NCBI GenBank assembly: GCA_946800325.1
Contig: OX326959.1
Coordinates: 6,158,501 to 6,222,500, forward strand
From: Luzula sylvatica
Lineage: Eukaryota; Streptophyta; Magnoliopsida; Poales; Juncaceae
Direction of reading: 5' to 3'
Length of the DNA stretch: 64,000 bases
The translations under genes were made by a program, and so were the position numbers. Below the pieces are notes generated by a model. The model did no database searches and had not been told where the DNA came from. It saw only the letters and a program-made list of their open reading frames with translations. This document shows positions 22,701-36,539 of this stretch, one piece after another (within the stretch, counting starts at the first letter, position 1; every line of letters starts with the position of its first letter).

Positions 22701-23747
22701 TCGCGTTGATTAAAAATACTTTTTCGCGACCCATTTTATGAAACGTCGGTGATCCCCAACCGACGTCCTCGGTATTCATATTACTCCCCATGTCGAACAC
22801 GGGGACGCCTTTTAAATATAACGCTTCCAGTAATTTAATATCCATCGCCCCTGTTGTTAAATATTAAATTTAAGGCAAAATTTCAGGTATACCCCTCATA
22901 AACGTGAAATTTCATAAATACCCCTATAAAGCCCTTCAAACATCATGGATACCCATACCCCAAGTTGAACTTTTAGTTAGAAAAATTGTTAATTTTTGTG
23001 TTCAAAATATTTTTTCGTTTTATCCCTATATAAATATAATAGCTACTTGACAATACTTTTTTTATGGTTTTAAATATTATTTAAGAACAAAAGTCATTCA
23101 TTATCATAGAAAAATAATTTTAAAAATTAGTTAATTAACAGGTTACTAACGAGAAGGACGTTAATGATTTTTAACGAGATAATAGGGGTATATGTGATAT
23201 TATAAGGATTTCATAGGGATAACCATGACATTTGAAATTTCACATTATTGAGGGGTATATGTGAAATTATGATGTTTTACAGGGGTACACGTGAAATTGC
23301 GCGTAAATTTAATCATTAAATAAGTTTGAATTTGTTACCGACGAGGAGGTTGGAGACGCGGAGATCGGTGAGGTGCTTGACCCAGTTGAGAACGAAGTCC
23401 ATGAACGCGTAGTTTCCGAAGGTGACGATAATCACGTTGCCTTTGGCGCGATGAGTCACCATTTCTTTCGTCAGGCTGAATTTTTTGAGATTCGGTATTT
23501 TTTTTTCGCTCGGTACTTTCCAGATGGGTCGATTGTACATTGTCTCTGGTTCGGATAGAATTTCGATTTCTTTCGAGCCGTTATTTATCAGTGATGGAGG
23601 TATGGAGGAAGAGAAGAATGGAGTGAAGCCAGATGAGTAGAGACTGGAGATGATGAAGAAAATGGAGAGGAGCATTCCGATAATTCCGATTGAGAATATT
23701 CCCAAGAACAAAGGATTCGTCTCCTTGCATCGATTGAAAACTGTCAT
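19792..23747 (-). CDS. XEG113: XEG113-like extensin arabinosyltransferase (GT77)
   Basis: Ten coding exons read on -: 23339-23747, 22645-22850, 21290-21788, 21129-21223, 21004-21057, 20555-20668, 20378-20476, 20188-20313, 20030-20116, 19792-19962. All have GT-AG introns. The joined frame gives 619 residues, close to Arabidopsis XEG113. Residues about 13-38 form a single hydrophobic signal anchor, as in Golgi type II glycosyltransferases. CDTDMVW carries the DXD metal-binding motif; GGYMVFKPNIPRSLLL, LKQIRTALA and the C-terminal HIYYDMYWDEKPGWKPDPP are family signatures. XEG113 adds a beta-arabinofuranose (the third residue) to hydroxyproline arabinosides of extensins. A likely non-coding first exon and 5'UTR intron lie upstream (donor near 24176), by inference. 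Introns 1, 2 and 5 are enlarged by MULE-like MITEs, none of which interrupts a splice site. Confidence 0.9.
20710..20990. mobile_element. GGGGGATTTACATATTTACCC MITE, right-truncated
   Basis: Left terminus GGGGGATTTACATATTTACCC and several ATATCATATTTACCC sub-repeats match the complete element at 32576-32955. The right terminus is missing. It lies in intron 5 of the XEG113-like gene, ending about 13 bp from the 5' splice site at 21003. Confidence 0.8.
21829..22358. mobile_element. GGGGGATTTACATATTTACCC MITE with nested SINE
   Basis: Termini GGGGGATTTACATA and TATGCAAATCCCCC, flanked by TATATTAAT and TATATTAAA (8 of 9 match). It sits in intron 2 of the XEG113-like gene. A SINE interrupts it at about 21979-22227. 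Confidence 0.85.
21979..22227 (+). mobile_element. tRNA-derived SINE
   Basis: Pol III A box TAGCCTAGTTGG (21995-22006) and B box GTTCGATTCCC (22041-22051) at tRNA-like spacing. An unrelated body with an A-rich stretch follows, ending at an A15-16 tail. Inserted into the MITE at 21829-22358; no clean target duplication was read. Confidence 0.8.
22274..22640. repeat. 85-bp tandem array of MITE end plus host flank
   Basis: The MITE right end with its flank (TATTAAAATTAAAGAGAATA) is repeated. CCCCC ends fall at 22354, 22439, 22524 and 22603, giving periods of 85, 85 and 79 bp. Each unit holds MITE terminus plus intron DNA, so it arose by local duplication after insertion. Confidence 0.9.
22874..23303. 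mobile_element. GGCCAAATTTCATATG-family MITE in XEG113 intron 1
   Basis: Ends GGCAAAATTTC and GAAATTGCGCG, with GGGGTAYAYGTGAAAT sub-repeats and a perfect 9-bp flank TAAATTTAA (22865-22873, 23304-23312). The 9-bp duplication points to a MULE-type non-autonomous element. Confidence 0.9.
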
Positions 23748-24387
23748 TGTAACTGGAGAAGAACACTGATTACGTTAGTTCTGAAATTAGAGAAATATAG
23801 AGGGGCAAAAGTGCAAAAAGCTTGAAATTAGGAAAAAGATTCGCTTGCAAAGGGGATTCTAGGGGATAGCAAATGATATTTATTAATGATAAATTAAGAA
23901 CTGATTAGATTGCAAGGCTTGCTTTAAGAAGCGTGTGAATACTAACCCATTTGAAATTGAAGGTTTCACCCAAATTTTCAAGGATGATTTTAAGGGAGGG
24001 CGAATTTGATGATACTGTATTAGGATTTGGAATGCAAATAAGAGAAAGTTGAGGGCTTGAGTAAATAAATTGACTTCAAATACAAATGTGGCATCGAGAT
24101 AGTAAATTGCCTTCAAAGGAAAGTAAATTGCTTTCAAAGATCCTAATCGAAGACACAAACAAAAGCGAAAGAAATACCTTGAAGAAACAATAGCGACGTC
24201 GAGGGCTGGTCTGAGCTAATGGGCGTGACTGCAAACGCGGCGTCGAGCCTAGGAAGGGCGTGGATGTCGAGGTGGCATCGCGGACTGCGAATGGCGTCGA
24301 GTTCTGAGAGTAGAGTCGAAGACTGGTTCCCTGTCGACTCGAGGTTTCCAGAAAGAATTGACTAGAGCAATAGAAAGAGCGCGATCT

Positions 24388-24391
<4 letters not shown>

Positions 24392-24458
<67 letters not shown>
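24392..24458. repeat. (GA)n microsatellite
   Basis: GA run with two interruptions, in the presumed promoter or leader region of the XEG113-like gene. Confidence 0.9.
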
Positions 24459-24459
<1 letters not shown>

Positions 24460-24609
24460 TGGGTAATTAGGATTAGTGAATATAGTGAATTGGGATCATG
24501 CGAGGGGGTGGAGGAACCATGGCTGACTTCTGAATAGAGAAGGAGAAGGAGAACAAAATTAGCATGTGGGACACTCTATAACGAAATTTGGATATAGCAT
24601 AATAATAAT

Positions 24610-24954
24610 TATTGTTGAGTTTAGTTTTAAGAATAAAAATCTAAAATATTATTATACAGATAGTAAAATCACCAACAATTTTAAATACATAAAACAATCA
24701 AAATGTACAAATATATTACAAATAATTAATTCATAAAACATTCAAAATGTTCATATTATTGGGTATTTTTGGATATTTTTAGGTATTTTCGGGTTCGAGT
24801 TGGGTATTTTTTCGGCTAACGGGTATGCCCGCGGGCAAACATTTATTCCCGTACCCGACCAAACCCGAAACGAATAATTTTTTCGGGTATTACCCATCCA
24901 GTTCGTGTCTGGTACTCGCGGGTTCGGGTTTTACCTGATCCATTGACATCCCTA
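24610..24954 (-). mobile_element. Truncated hAT-type MITE (TAGGGATGTCAATGG family)
   Basis: Right end CCATTGACATCCCTA at 24940-24954, preceded by CGGGTA-rich repeats. The AT-rich interior (AACAATTTTAAATACATAAAAC) matches the complement of the element at 44366-44945. The left terminus is missing. Confidence 0.75.
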
Positions 24955-24957
24955 ATG

Positions 24958-25871
24958 TAGCCTTATCAAAAGACCAATTTATAAGAATAGTTACGGAATT
25001 GGCCAAATTGCAAATCTAGTTTTTTCGCCATGACCGCCAGGTCGTCAGGCGAAATAGCTCAGAAATTAATTTTGGTCTTAGTCAACAGGTTAAGCTGTGT
25101 TAAGCTCTTTCACCGGATCCTCAGACAAAAGTGCATGGATTTGATGGCTCCAACCCCAGTGTGCTGGAATGGGCGGGAAATTTGATTTGTGATCTTTCGC
25201 CAGACCCTATGGCGAAAGAGTTGTTTTCAGATTTTTTTTTTTTTTTTTGCAATTTGAACCATTTTTTTATTTAGAGTTAGAATTGGGAAATAATTAGAAC
25301 ACAAATGTTTTATACCTTTTTAAGAACTATAATTTAGATGATTTCGTTGTAATTTTCAAGGATCATTTGCTCACTCAAAATCGTTCACAATGTAGCTAAT
25401 TTATTTGAAAATCATTTAAACTAAATAGAAAAAACAAGAAACCAAATATGATAATATAATAAAAAATGTGAATTGAAATATCAAAATATCAAAAAACATA
25501 ATATCTACAATACGTCAAAACACACACACATCAAAACATCCAAACTACATAAAAACTTAATATTCAAACATCAAAACACACATAATATCAAAACATAACA
25601 TCAAGCACGTCCACGACCACAACCACCTTCACCATGTCGGGGAACGATAACAAATGCACGTCCACGACCCCGCTGGGTAAGTTGCTCTCTTTCCCGAGAG
25701 GGTCTGGCGAAAGAGTTTAACAATGCTTAACAATGTGATTAAGATCCATATTAACGTCTGAGCACTTTCGTCAATCATCCTGGGAAAAGTACACTCTCTG
25801 GCGAAAGAACTAGCTTTGCAATTTGGCCAAATCGCTAGCTATTCTTACAAATGAGGTTTTTGATAAGACTA
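24958..25871. mobile_element. TIR element of the GGCGAAAGAG family
   Basis: Inverted termini of about 75 bp. Left: TAGCCTTATCAAAAGACC, then AAGAATAG, GGCCAAATTGCAAATCTAG and TTTCGCCA. The complement of the right end gives TAGTCTTATCAAAAACC in the same order. Subterminal repeats of CTCTTTCGCCAGA occur on both strands. Inside at 25600-25660 on -, a short frame reads GRGRAFVIVPRHGEGGCGRGRA, an Arg/Gly-rich tail like those of transposon PMD proteins. Target duplication not resolved; probably MULE-type. Confidence 0.75.
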
Positions 25872-26549
25872 TATGTAAAACAAATCAAATATAAAACATA
25901 TAAATACAGTAATAATGAATTATACAACATACATATATATTTATAAGTTATTTCACATAATTAATTATATAATATTAAAAAAATAATATATAGTATCGCA
26001 TTTAAGAGTGAAAAATAATTAAAAATAATAATATCGAAATTTAGTTGAGCAAAACATATATTTCAAAATTATTTAACAGCATATATTTTTAAATTTGCAA
26101 TTTTGAGAATAATAAAGATTAAAGACATTATATTTATGTTTTAGAGGTAAATTATTATTTCTGAATTCTATTATTTCTGAAAATTCTAAACTAAAATTAT
26201 TTGAATAAAAACAAATATAATATAGTTTACTTCTATTTTGTATTGTCCGTAAACACTACAAATTATACATAATATCACATTTAATAAGAAAAATATTAAA
26301 AAAAAATGTAGCAGCAAATAACCATCAATCAATGTTATGCTAACATGTAACCGATTATTATGCACGATCAAATTAGCATGTCAATATTTAAAAGAGAGGA
26401 CTAGACATATTATCGCATTTGAATTTACAAGAAACTCATAAGAAATATCTACTATATATGATAAAAGTTACGATTAAAAATACAAGTAACAAAACTTACT
26501 AAAAGAAAAAACATACATAAATATAACCCAATTAGTATTTAACAAATAT
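25872..26549. other. AT-rich intergenic, nothing recognised
   Basis: Separates the TIR element from the 3' end of the aldo/keto reductase gene. No open frame with a known domain and no repeat end was seen. Confidence 0.5.
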
Positions 26550-28274
26550 CTATCCTCTATACTCGTCACCACAATCGCCAATCACGTTCAAGAGATCTCT
26601 CCCTCTTTTCGACACCTCATCGATGCTATTAATATCTTCTTCGTCCAATTTCAGACCGAAAATCACGTTCGTATCTTGTATATGTTCTGACAAACCGAGT
26701 CTCACTCCCACCATCGATCCAGCCACACTCGACTACTCGTCCAATCAAAATTAAATTAATCAAAATATCAAATATACCCCTACGAAATATAAGTTTTACC
26801 TGATCGAGGATATATCTGACCGCAACGGTAGGGATTGAAACCATGTGCTTAGACGCGACCGTTTTTAATGTTCGAAGCAACGTTTGGAATAGACTCCATC
26901 CTCCCCATGCATCTACCATCTTTATTATAAATTATAAATTATAAATTTTTATTACTATAAAATAAAATAAAATAAAATAAAAGACGGAATTACCCTTTTG
27001 TATTTTTGTAGAGAGGGCGTGTTCAGAGGGGGTCCGGCGAATGGAATGTTAACGTTTGTATCTAGAAACTTCTCTGACAATAAACCTCCCATCACCGTTC
27101 CGTACCTTCATTTCGTTTGCGCCCAAATATAATTAATTACATTTTAGTGAGAGAGAGTTTAGAGTTTAGAGAGAGAGAGAGTACGTGATGAGTTGAACGC
27201 CGGTGAGCTGGCAGAGCTGGGCCATTCTTTTTTGGGGTCGCATGTCTACGATTGAATGTTGAACCTGACGAAAATAATTATTTTAAATCAAATTTCAAAT
27301 AAATGATAATAAGTTATGGTGTGTATTATAATATATATGCCAAACCTGATTGCTAACAATAGGGATGCCGTTTTCGAGAATAATTTGCAATCTTTCAGTA
27401 TCGAAATTTGTCAAAGCCACCGTCTTTATTTTGCCTGTAATGATATTATGAGACTAAAATCACGAAATAAAAAAAAAATATATATTTTAACCTTCATCTT
27501 TTAGGTCTGTTAGGTGCTTTAAGGCATCGAGATAGCCCGAATTTGAATAATCCCACCTGTAAAACCAAAAGATTTTTTCGATAATTAAATAATATGATAA
27601 AAAGAAAAAGAAAAAACAAATAGAGAAATCGGTACCAGTGAAATTGCAACATGTCCAAGCAAGGAACGTCCATCCTCTTGAGCGATCTTCTAATATTATC
27701 TCTTACGTAACTGCTCGTCATCTTCACTGGAGGCGGAACCCACTTCGTCAGTCCCTTCACTTCCAGAAGCAATTCGGGCGATCGCTCTCTCCGCACCCGA
27801 TTTATGAATAATCCGAACAAATCCTCTGCCGGCCCGTCTGTACCGAAATCAATCATACTTCTATTTATTTCAGATTACTCTCTTAAATTTTTCATAAAGT
27901 AAACGTGAGTTTGAAAATCGTGGGTTTTAATGAAATGAGAAACTTCGAAATAGGTTAATACAGTGATCGGCCATGTCGAAAGTGGTGAGACCAGAATCCG
28001 CATAGGCAAGCATGGCATCGACAGCATAGTCTCTGTCAATCGGGCCCCACCCACCGCTCGTCTGCCACATCCCGTTCAATACCCGACAAATCTCCAGCGA
28101 GTCCGGCCCGTTTTTTACCACGGTGACTCTCGCACCGCCCTTCTCCTGCCGCGATTCCTCTTCTGTCGCGGCCGTACTGACGCACCGTATTGGAGGACAT
28201 CTCGGGTTTCGGTCTAAGCGACGGCGGTGCTGCACCGAGCCCACCAATGGTCGGAGGATTGTGCACTGAGCCAT
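26550..28274 (-). CDS. Plastid-type aldo/keto reductase
   Basis: Eight exons on -: 27962-28274, 27636-27837, 27492-27556, 27346-27434, 27185-27264, 26994-27105, 26800-26919, 26550-26732. The frame is continuous, 387 residues. Residues 1-40 (MAQCTILRPLVGSVQHRRR...) are basic and Ser/Thr-rich, as a plastid transit peptide. AKR fold marks: LEICRVLNGMWQTSGGWG, FDMADHYGPAEDLFG (active-site Asp and Tyr), VKGLTKW (Lys) and LDMLQFHWWD (His). NADPH-pocket regions include ALTNFDTERLQ, VSNQVQHSIVDMRP and ITYGTVMGGLLSEKF. Such proteins reduce carbonyl compounds with NADPH; the natural substrate of this subgroup is not evident. A second first exon lies upstream at 28510-28798. Confidence 0.88.
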
Positions 28275-28509
28275 GGTCTCTCTGGGTTTAGCGGGAAAAT
28301 GATAGATGGATCTCGTCGTTTGGGGTCCAGATAAAAGATGGATTGCTCAAGGTACAATTTTACTCCCATCCCCCTAGTTTTCTTTTTTATTTACTTTTAG
28401 TCCTTTCATGTATTTTTTTTAGATATATAACAATATAATTATGCTGTAACAACTATAAATTATTCAAACTAGAATTATATTTGAAATTGTATTTATGATA
28501 TTAACATAC

Positions 28510-28798
28510 ATATATCAGCGAGATCGAAAGTGGTTAGTCCGGTATCAGCGAAATGTATCATGGCATCGACGGCAGCAACGGCATCGGCACGGCCCCAGCC
28601 GGAGCTGCTGGTTTGCCACATGCCGTTAATAACTCTGCAGATCTCCAGTTCATCGTCTCCATTTTTCGTTGTTAATGTTATCTTCCTGCTACTCTCTGTA
28701 TTTCTTGTAGCCACACACTGGACTCTTGGCTTGGAATTAGATGCATATTTTTGAAACTTTATCGGAAAGGAAGAGATGGTGAAGACACATGCAGCCAT
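28510..28798 (-). pseudogene. Duplicated first exon of the aldo/keto reductase (relic or alternative exon)
   Basis: An intact ATG-started exon of 96 codons: transit-peptide-like MAACVFTISSFPIKFQ, then ELEICRVINGMWQTSSSGWG and TGLTTFDLADIY. It parallels exon 1 of the neighbouring gene to the last base and ends at the strong donor GATATAT|GTATGT. No further exons of its own follow; the next 235 bp lead into the neighbour's start. Its donor phase is the same, so splicing to exon 2 at 27837 would give an in-frame DIYGPAEDLFG. It is either a tandem copy that lost the rest or an alternative first exon. Confidence 0.75.
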
Positions 28799-29092
28799 GG
28801 AATTGAAATTGTGAAGTAGGAAATGAATGGTAACGAATTTGAATCAAATATATAGTGTGGAATTGGAACTCGTGGCAAATATGTGATACATTATTTTCTC
28901 ACTTACTGACGTGTCAAACTATCATTGGTGAAAACAAATCTCTTTCTTATTCGGAAACAAGATCATTATTGCCAAGAAAAGTTTTTTTTTACAAAGATCT
29001 TATTAACCATCCAAATCCATACTTAAAACAAAGAAGTTATGTGTCGAATTCCAATCATAAAAAAGTACGACACGCATATAATTTCCAAATTT

Positions 29093-31332
<2,240 letters not shown>

Positions 31333-31670
31333 GATTGATCTGATCCAAAAACCTCGATTAAATTCACACAAATATCTTGCCTTTCTCTGGTTGCTCTGCA
31401 CTAATAAGAGAGAGAGAGAGAGAGAGACGATGGATAAAGGAAGTAGGTTTCTTTATATTTATTCTTTATTCAATACCTTATTTTCATACAAGTCCTTCAA
31501 TTTATAAACTATTACAAAATTACCGTCAGAAAGTTCGAAGATATATATTACAAAATTAATATGAGAAGATTATGATGGCAAATACGTAAAAAGACCTTGT
31601 TTTATAATTTTATTCATGGATTACAACTGGCTGCTGATTAGACGAACGGAGATGAGGGAGAGAAAAGAGA

Positions 31671-31676
31671 CACGTG
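31671..31676 (-). promoter_or_regulatory. ABRE/G-box upstream of MDHAR
   Basis: CACGTG within ACACGTGGC, the consensus bound by ABF/bZIP factors, about 340 bp before the MDHAR ATG. Action is inferred from the motif only. Confidence 0.4.
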
Positions 31677-32191
31677 GCATGTTATGAAGCGTTGATTTGT
31701 AGAAGATGAAAAAATTGGGCCACGTTCAATGAACCGGATCTTCTCCTGTTCCCATTAAGGAGGCTTCTTTCTTTATTATTTATCTACAGACTATATACAT
31801 TCCAAGATTATTTTGTTATAATTATAGTCAATATTATTTTTATTAACTTATATTCGTTTTTCATTATATATCCAATTTAGAGGGATCTAGAAGATAGTCA
31901 ACAAATTATGATTTACGAGAATGTAACATGTTCACTAACCTACCAAAACCAAAGTAAACATCCTTTTCATACATTCTTTGCACATATTTTTGCATAAATT
32001 TTTCCAACACAAATGGACCCTATATATGAAATTATAAACATACAAAGGACAAGATGAGTCATGCCTGACGTCACAAAACCAAAAAAAAAATGTGAATTGC
32101 ACTAGTGTGATAATTAGTGTAATCTACTACAAACAAATAAATAATTTCGAGCTCAACTACATGTTAATACAAAACGTTACAATAATTTAAT

Positions 32192-35100
32192 TTATTCTTT
32201 GGGAACGGTAACATTGAGAATCTTAACATCCTGATAAGGTATGTCGTTCTTGTCGGTCTTCACCTTCTCTATTCCCTTTTTCGCAAAAAATAAAAATATA
32301 TATTTTAATTTTAATTTTAATTTTCTTTTAATTAACAAAAAAAAATAAAAAAATAATTGAACGTACCTGAACAACATCCATTCCTTTAACGACTCGACCG
32401 AACACGGTGTGCTTACTATCCAACCACGGAGTGGCCACCGTCGTTATGAAAAACTGCGACCCGTTCGTGTTCGGTCCCGCATTCGCCATCGATAACGTAA
32501 ACGGCCTGTCATGTCTCAAACTGCACAAACAAAATTAAAATTAAAATAAAATATTTTAACTTATTTTATTTTATTGGGGGATTTACATATTTACCCTTTT
32601 TAAACTTGATATTACATATTTACCCTTCTTAAAATTAAAATATCCTATTTACCCTTTGATAAATCTAAAATATCATATTTACCCAAAAATTAAAAACCAT
32701 CCAAGTCAACATTTAAAATTACTATATTACCCTTCTAAAAATCCAAAATATCATATTTACCCTTTTAGATTTATGAAAGAGTAAATATGATCTTTCTATT
32801 TTGAAAGGGTAAAATAGTAATTTTAAATGTTAGACAGTTAGTTTCAACGGAGAAATTGGATGGTTTTTAATTTTCGGGTAAATATGATATTTTAGATTTA
32901 TGTACGGGTAAATATGATATTTCAATCTTAAGAAGGGTAAATATGTAAATCCCCCTATTTTATTTTTATTATTTATTACCTTTTGTGGAACTCGTCCTCG
33001 AATTCTCGACCCCAAATAGACTGGCCGCCCGTGCCGTCCCCCAATGGGTCGCCGGTTTGGATCATGAACCCTTTAATAACTCTATGAAATATCAAATTAT
33101 CGTAATATCCGTTTTTACAATGCGTCGTGAAATTCTCCACCGTTTTCGGACACTCTTCCGGGTACAATTTCACGTGTATATCTCCCAACGACGTATGCAT
33201 CACCTACAAAATCAAAATCAAATTTATTCGCATAAATAAAAATAATTAAATTAATAAATAATAAAATAAAACGTACTAGATTATCAGGTAGAGAGGACGA
33301 AGTCGATTTGCCTAATTCGGAAATGGCTAAGAGCTCTTCGGCCGCCGGTTTCTCGTTAAACACGTCTCGTCCTTTCGTCGCGTCGTCCGCTTCCTCCGGC
33401 TCCCTTCGACTTTATTTTAAAAAATAATTAATAAAAATATATAAATAATAGGCGCAATTTCACGTGTATCCCTGTAAAGTATCATAATTTCATATATACC
33501 CCTGAAAAACTCTTCAAATATCATGGTTACCCCTAATTTTTAAGATTATTTTTCTATGATTATGAATAACTTTTGCTCTTAAATAATATTTAAAATCATA
33601 AAAAAAAAATCTAATATTGTCAAATCTATCTAATGATTTTCTTCCAAAAAGCATTACTCGAATCAATACTATTCTCAAAATTTAAAGTAGCTACTATATT
33701 TATACAAAGGTAAAACGGAAAAATATTTTGAATGAAAAAATTAACAAATTTTTAATTAAAAGTTCAATTGGGGCTATCCATGATATTTGAAGGGCATTAT
33801 TGGAGTGTTTATGAAATTTCACGTTTTTGAGGGGTTCACATGAAAAAAAAGGGGTATTGATATTTGATAATACCTGAATAAATAAATGCGATTTTTTTTG
33901 AAGGCGCAGCAGAGGAGAGTGGGATCGGTGAGCGGTTCTTTGGTTTCGTTGACGTTAACGGATGCGGTTGGAATTTTGCGAGATTTTTTATTGGATTTAT
34001 CGCCTTGATATAACGCGATTTTTAAAAATCGATCGTTGTTCTCCACTTTTCCGAGTATTCTAGAAACTTTGTTCGTTTGCAAATTCACCATCTGTTATGA
34101 ACAAATATATTATTATTAATAAATTAAAGGGGGATTTATGATATCATATTTACCCTTTCATAAATTTAAAATATCATATTTACCCTTTCATAAATTTAAA
34201 ATATCATATTTACCCAAAAATTGGTTTTTAATTTTTGAGTAAATATGATATTTCAGATTTAAGAAAGGGTTAATATGATATTTTAATTTTAAGAAGGGTA
34301 AATATGTAATTTTAAGTTAAAAAAGGGTAAATGTGTAAATCCCCTAAATTATATTATGTAAGAAATAATTGAAAATGATTACTTTGATGCCTAGGAGAGT
34401 GGAGTAAATGAGAAAATTGGAGCTCTCGTCAAAAATGGCATTGGGTTGAGGGGTATTTTCGGTTTTTTCTATTTCTTTTTCGACGGCCATTCTTCGACCG
34501 AAATCAATGGATTCTAATCGGTACATTGGTGCGTCGCTTCTTTGTAGATCTTGTGCCACCTGTCCCATTGTTAATATTAAAAATAATAATAAATAAATAA
34601 AGTTGTATTATAACTGACCTCGAGAGATTCGTCGTATACGCGCCGTAATTTTCCAGTTTTGAACCAAAAAACACGAATTCTTCGGTCTGGAGATGTTATT
34701 GCAAATTGGTTTCCGTCATTACTCACCTTCAAAAACCAAAAATATTACATTTTTTAGCATTTTTGCAGAAAAGACCCAGAAAAGCCGGTTAATTAGTTAA
34801 AAGGATTTATTAGTACCTCGATTGCAGAAACAGTTGTCTTGCACTTGGCGATTTCAAAGAGACTTGTGTCTGTTTTCAACTTGAACTTTACACTGCACAC
34901 ACAAAATACAATTTATAAAATATTTTATCTATAACTCAAGAGAAGGTTTAGGATTTAGGGTTTAGGGTTTAGGGTTTTAGAGTTCGTACACATCGTCAGG
35001 GAATTTCAGGGTAGAAGGAGACCAATATTCGAAAATTCCTTTCGCGTCGCAAGATATCACCACATCATGCGCGGAATTATATCTCATAGTTTGAATCGGT

Positions 35101-35825
35101 CCCGTGTGAATCTCATTCGACATAATGGGTTCGTTCGAGCCGGAATGGGCGTCGTAAATATGAACCGTAGGGGCATTTTGGTCACTAATGGCGAGTTTAG
35201 CGGTGACCGCACCAGGTCTGTAGACCCATTCCACCGAACCGGGTATGTAAGAAAGACGCATCATCACCATCATGTCGTAGTTCACCACGTCGTATATTTT
35301 TACCGATTTGTCATTCGAAATTGTACAGCATAGTAAACCGTCGTTACTAACTGCGAGGCCTTCGATTGGACCGAGATGAGATCTGAAATGCTTCGCGAAT
35401 TCGATACCAATTGGCTTCTTTTTCCAGAATTTCAAATGCCCTGTTTGTTTATTATATGTTTCGAGTTAGATTTTTGAATTTAGAGAGAGAGAGAGAGAGT
35501 TTGATTGGGCGTACCATCCATGCTTGCAGTGATGAAGAAATCGGCTGAAGAAACAGAAACATGAGTGACCACATCTCTATGCATGTAACTCTTCTCGTAC
35601 CTGTAATTCAATTTTTTTGAAGGTAAAAGAGATTTTGACTCGTGTAAATTGAATTACGTACATGTGAGCGGAAGGGAGGGAATCGAGAAAGGCGTGTTCG
35701 AACTGGAGAGGTCGTTTTTTCTTGGGCTGAGCGACGACCGGACCTGGACCAATCATGGCTTCTTCTTCTTCCTCTCCGTTTCTATCCACCGCCGCCGCCG
35801 AACTGCCATTTGCATCTCCTTCCAT
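32192..35825 (-). CDS. CYP71: WD40 cyclophilin, CYP71-type peptidyl-prolyl isomerase
   Basis: Eleven exons on -: 35662-35825, 35515-35600, 34990-35440, 34817-34892, 34619-34726, 34383-34559, 33874-34091, 33277-33409, 32980-33203, 32367-32520, 32192-32275. The joined frame is 624 residues, near Arabidopsis CYP71 (an orthologue of animal PPWD1). An acidic start (EEEEEAMIG) is followed by WD40 repeats ([42 protein letters not shown] and others). The C-terminal cyclophilin domain starts at about 472, with active-site positions [24 protein letters not shown] and [12 protein letters not shown] conserved. In Arabidopsis this nuclear protein binds histone H3 and acts in chromatin-based silencing during organ development. 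Three introns carry MULE-like MITEs. Intron 3 holds three TTTAGGG telomere-type repeats. Confidence 0.92.
32576..32955. mobile_element. GGGGGATTTACATATTTACCC MITE, complete
   Basis: Ends GGGGGATTTACATATT and ATATGTAAATCCCCC, with internal inverted copies of ATATCATATTTACCC. Perfect 9-bp flank TATTTTATT (32567-32575, 32956-32964). It fills most of intron 9 of the CYP71 gene and ends about 24 bp from the splice donor. Confidence 0.95.
33451..33860. mobile_element. GGCCAAATTTCATATG-family MITE, eroded right end
   Basis: Starts GGCGCAATTTCACGTG with TACCCCTGAAAAACTC and TTCAAATATCATGG sub-repeats as in the copy at 22874-23303. The right end is degenerate and no duplication could be read. In intron 7 of the CYP71 gene. 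Confidence 0.75.
34129..34344. mobile_element. Short GGGGGATTT MITE
   Basis: 216 bp, ends GGGGGATTTATG and GTGTAAATCCCC, flanks TAAATTAAA and TAAATTATA (8 of 9). In intron 6 of the CYP71 gene; an internally deleted relative of 32576-32955. Confidence 0.85.
34951..34976. repeat. Telomere-type TTTAGGG repeats in CYP71 intron 3
   Basis: GGATTTAGGGTTTAGGG continuing to three tandem units, giving AAACCCTAAACCC on the gene strand, 13 bp from the 5' splice site. Telo-boxes normally sit in promoters; this one is intronic. Confidence 0.85.
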
Positions 35826-36027
35826 TGTTCTCCACTAGTATTTCCTATTCGATATTCGATTCTGGAGAGGAGAGAGCACTAGAATTAGCACGAAGAGAGC
35901 TCGCTCGGTCACTGTCTAGGGCTTGTAATGATGGATTTCAATTCCCGGATTATATCCATAACCAGGATTTTTCAAATCTGGATTAACCTGATCCTAAACA
36001 CAATTCAATATAAAAACATAAAATTTT

Positions 36028-36426
36028 GGCCAAATTTCATATGTACTCCTACAAAATCCAACAATTTGACATATACCGTACATCCCTGCAAAAATGTGAA
36101 ATGTCATGAATATCTCTACAAAATTATTATTATTTCATGGATATACTTTTTGTTAAATTTCTGTTAACTATTCATTAAAATTACCGTTAAAATTTAGCTT
36201 TTCCAATTTTGCCCATATGTAAATCAGGAATAAAATTATTTCGGAAAAATAAAAATAAAACACAAATTAGCGGTAATTCTTAGGAATAGTTAAATGAAAT
36301 CTAGCAAAAGGGTATTCGTGAAAATTTAGTAGTTTTGTAGGAATATTCATGATATTTCACGTTTTGCAGGGATATACATGAAATTGTGGGATTTTGTAGG
36401 GGTGTAGGGGTACATGAAATTTGGCC
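36028..36426. mobile_element. GGCCAAATTTCATATG MITE, complete
   Basis: Ends GGCCAAATTTCATATGTAC and TACATGAAATTTGGCC; perfect 9-bp flank TAAAATTTT (36019-36027, 36427-36435). About 200 bp upstream of the CYP71 ATG. Confidence 0.95.
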
Positions 36427-36539
36427 TAAAATTTTAATTTTCTGAAAAAAAAATTGTGTTAAAGTGTGTTTGCGACCAAAATATACGTAAAGGCAATGCA
36501 TTAATAATTAATAGTTCATATTATAAATTGACAAAAATT

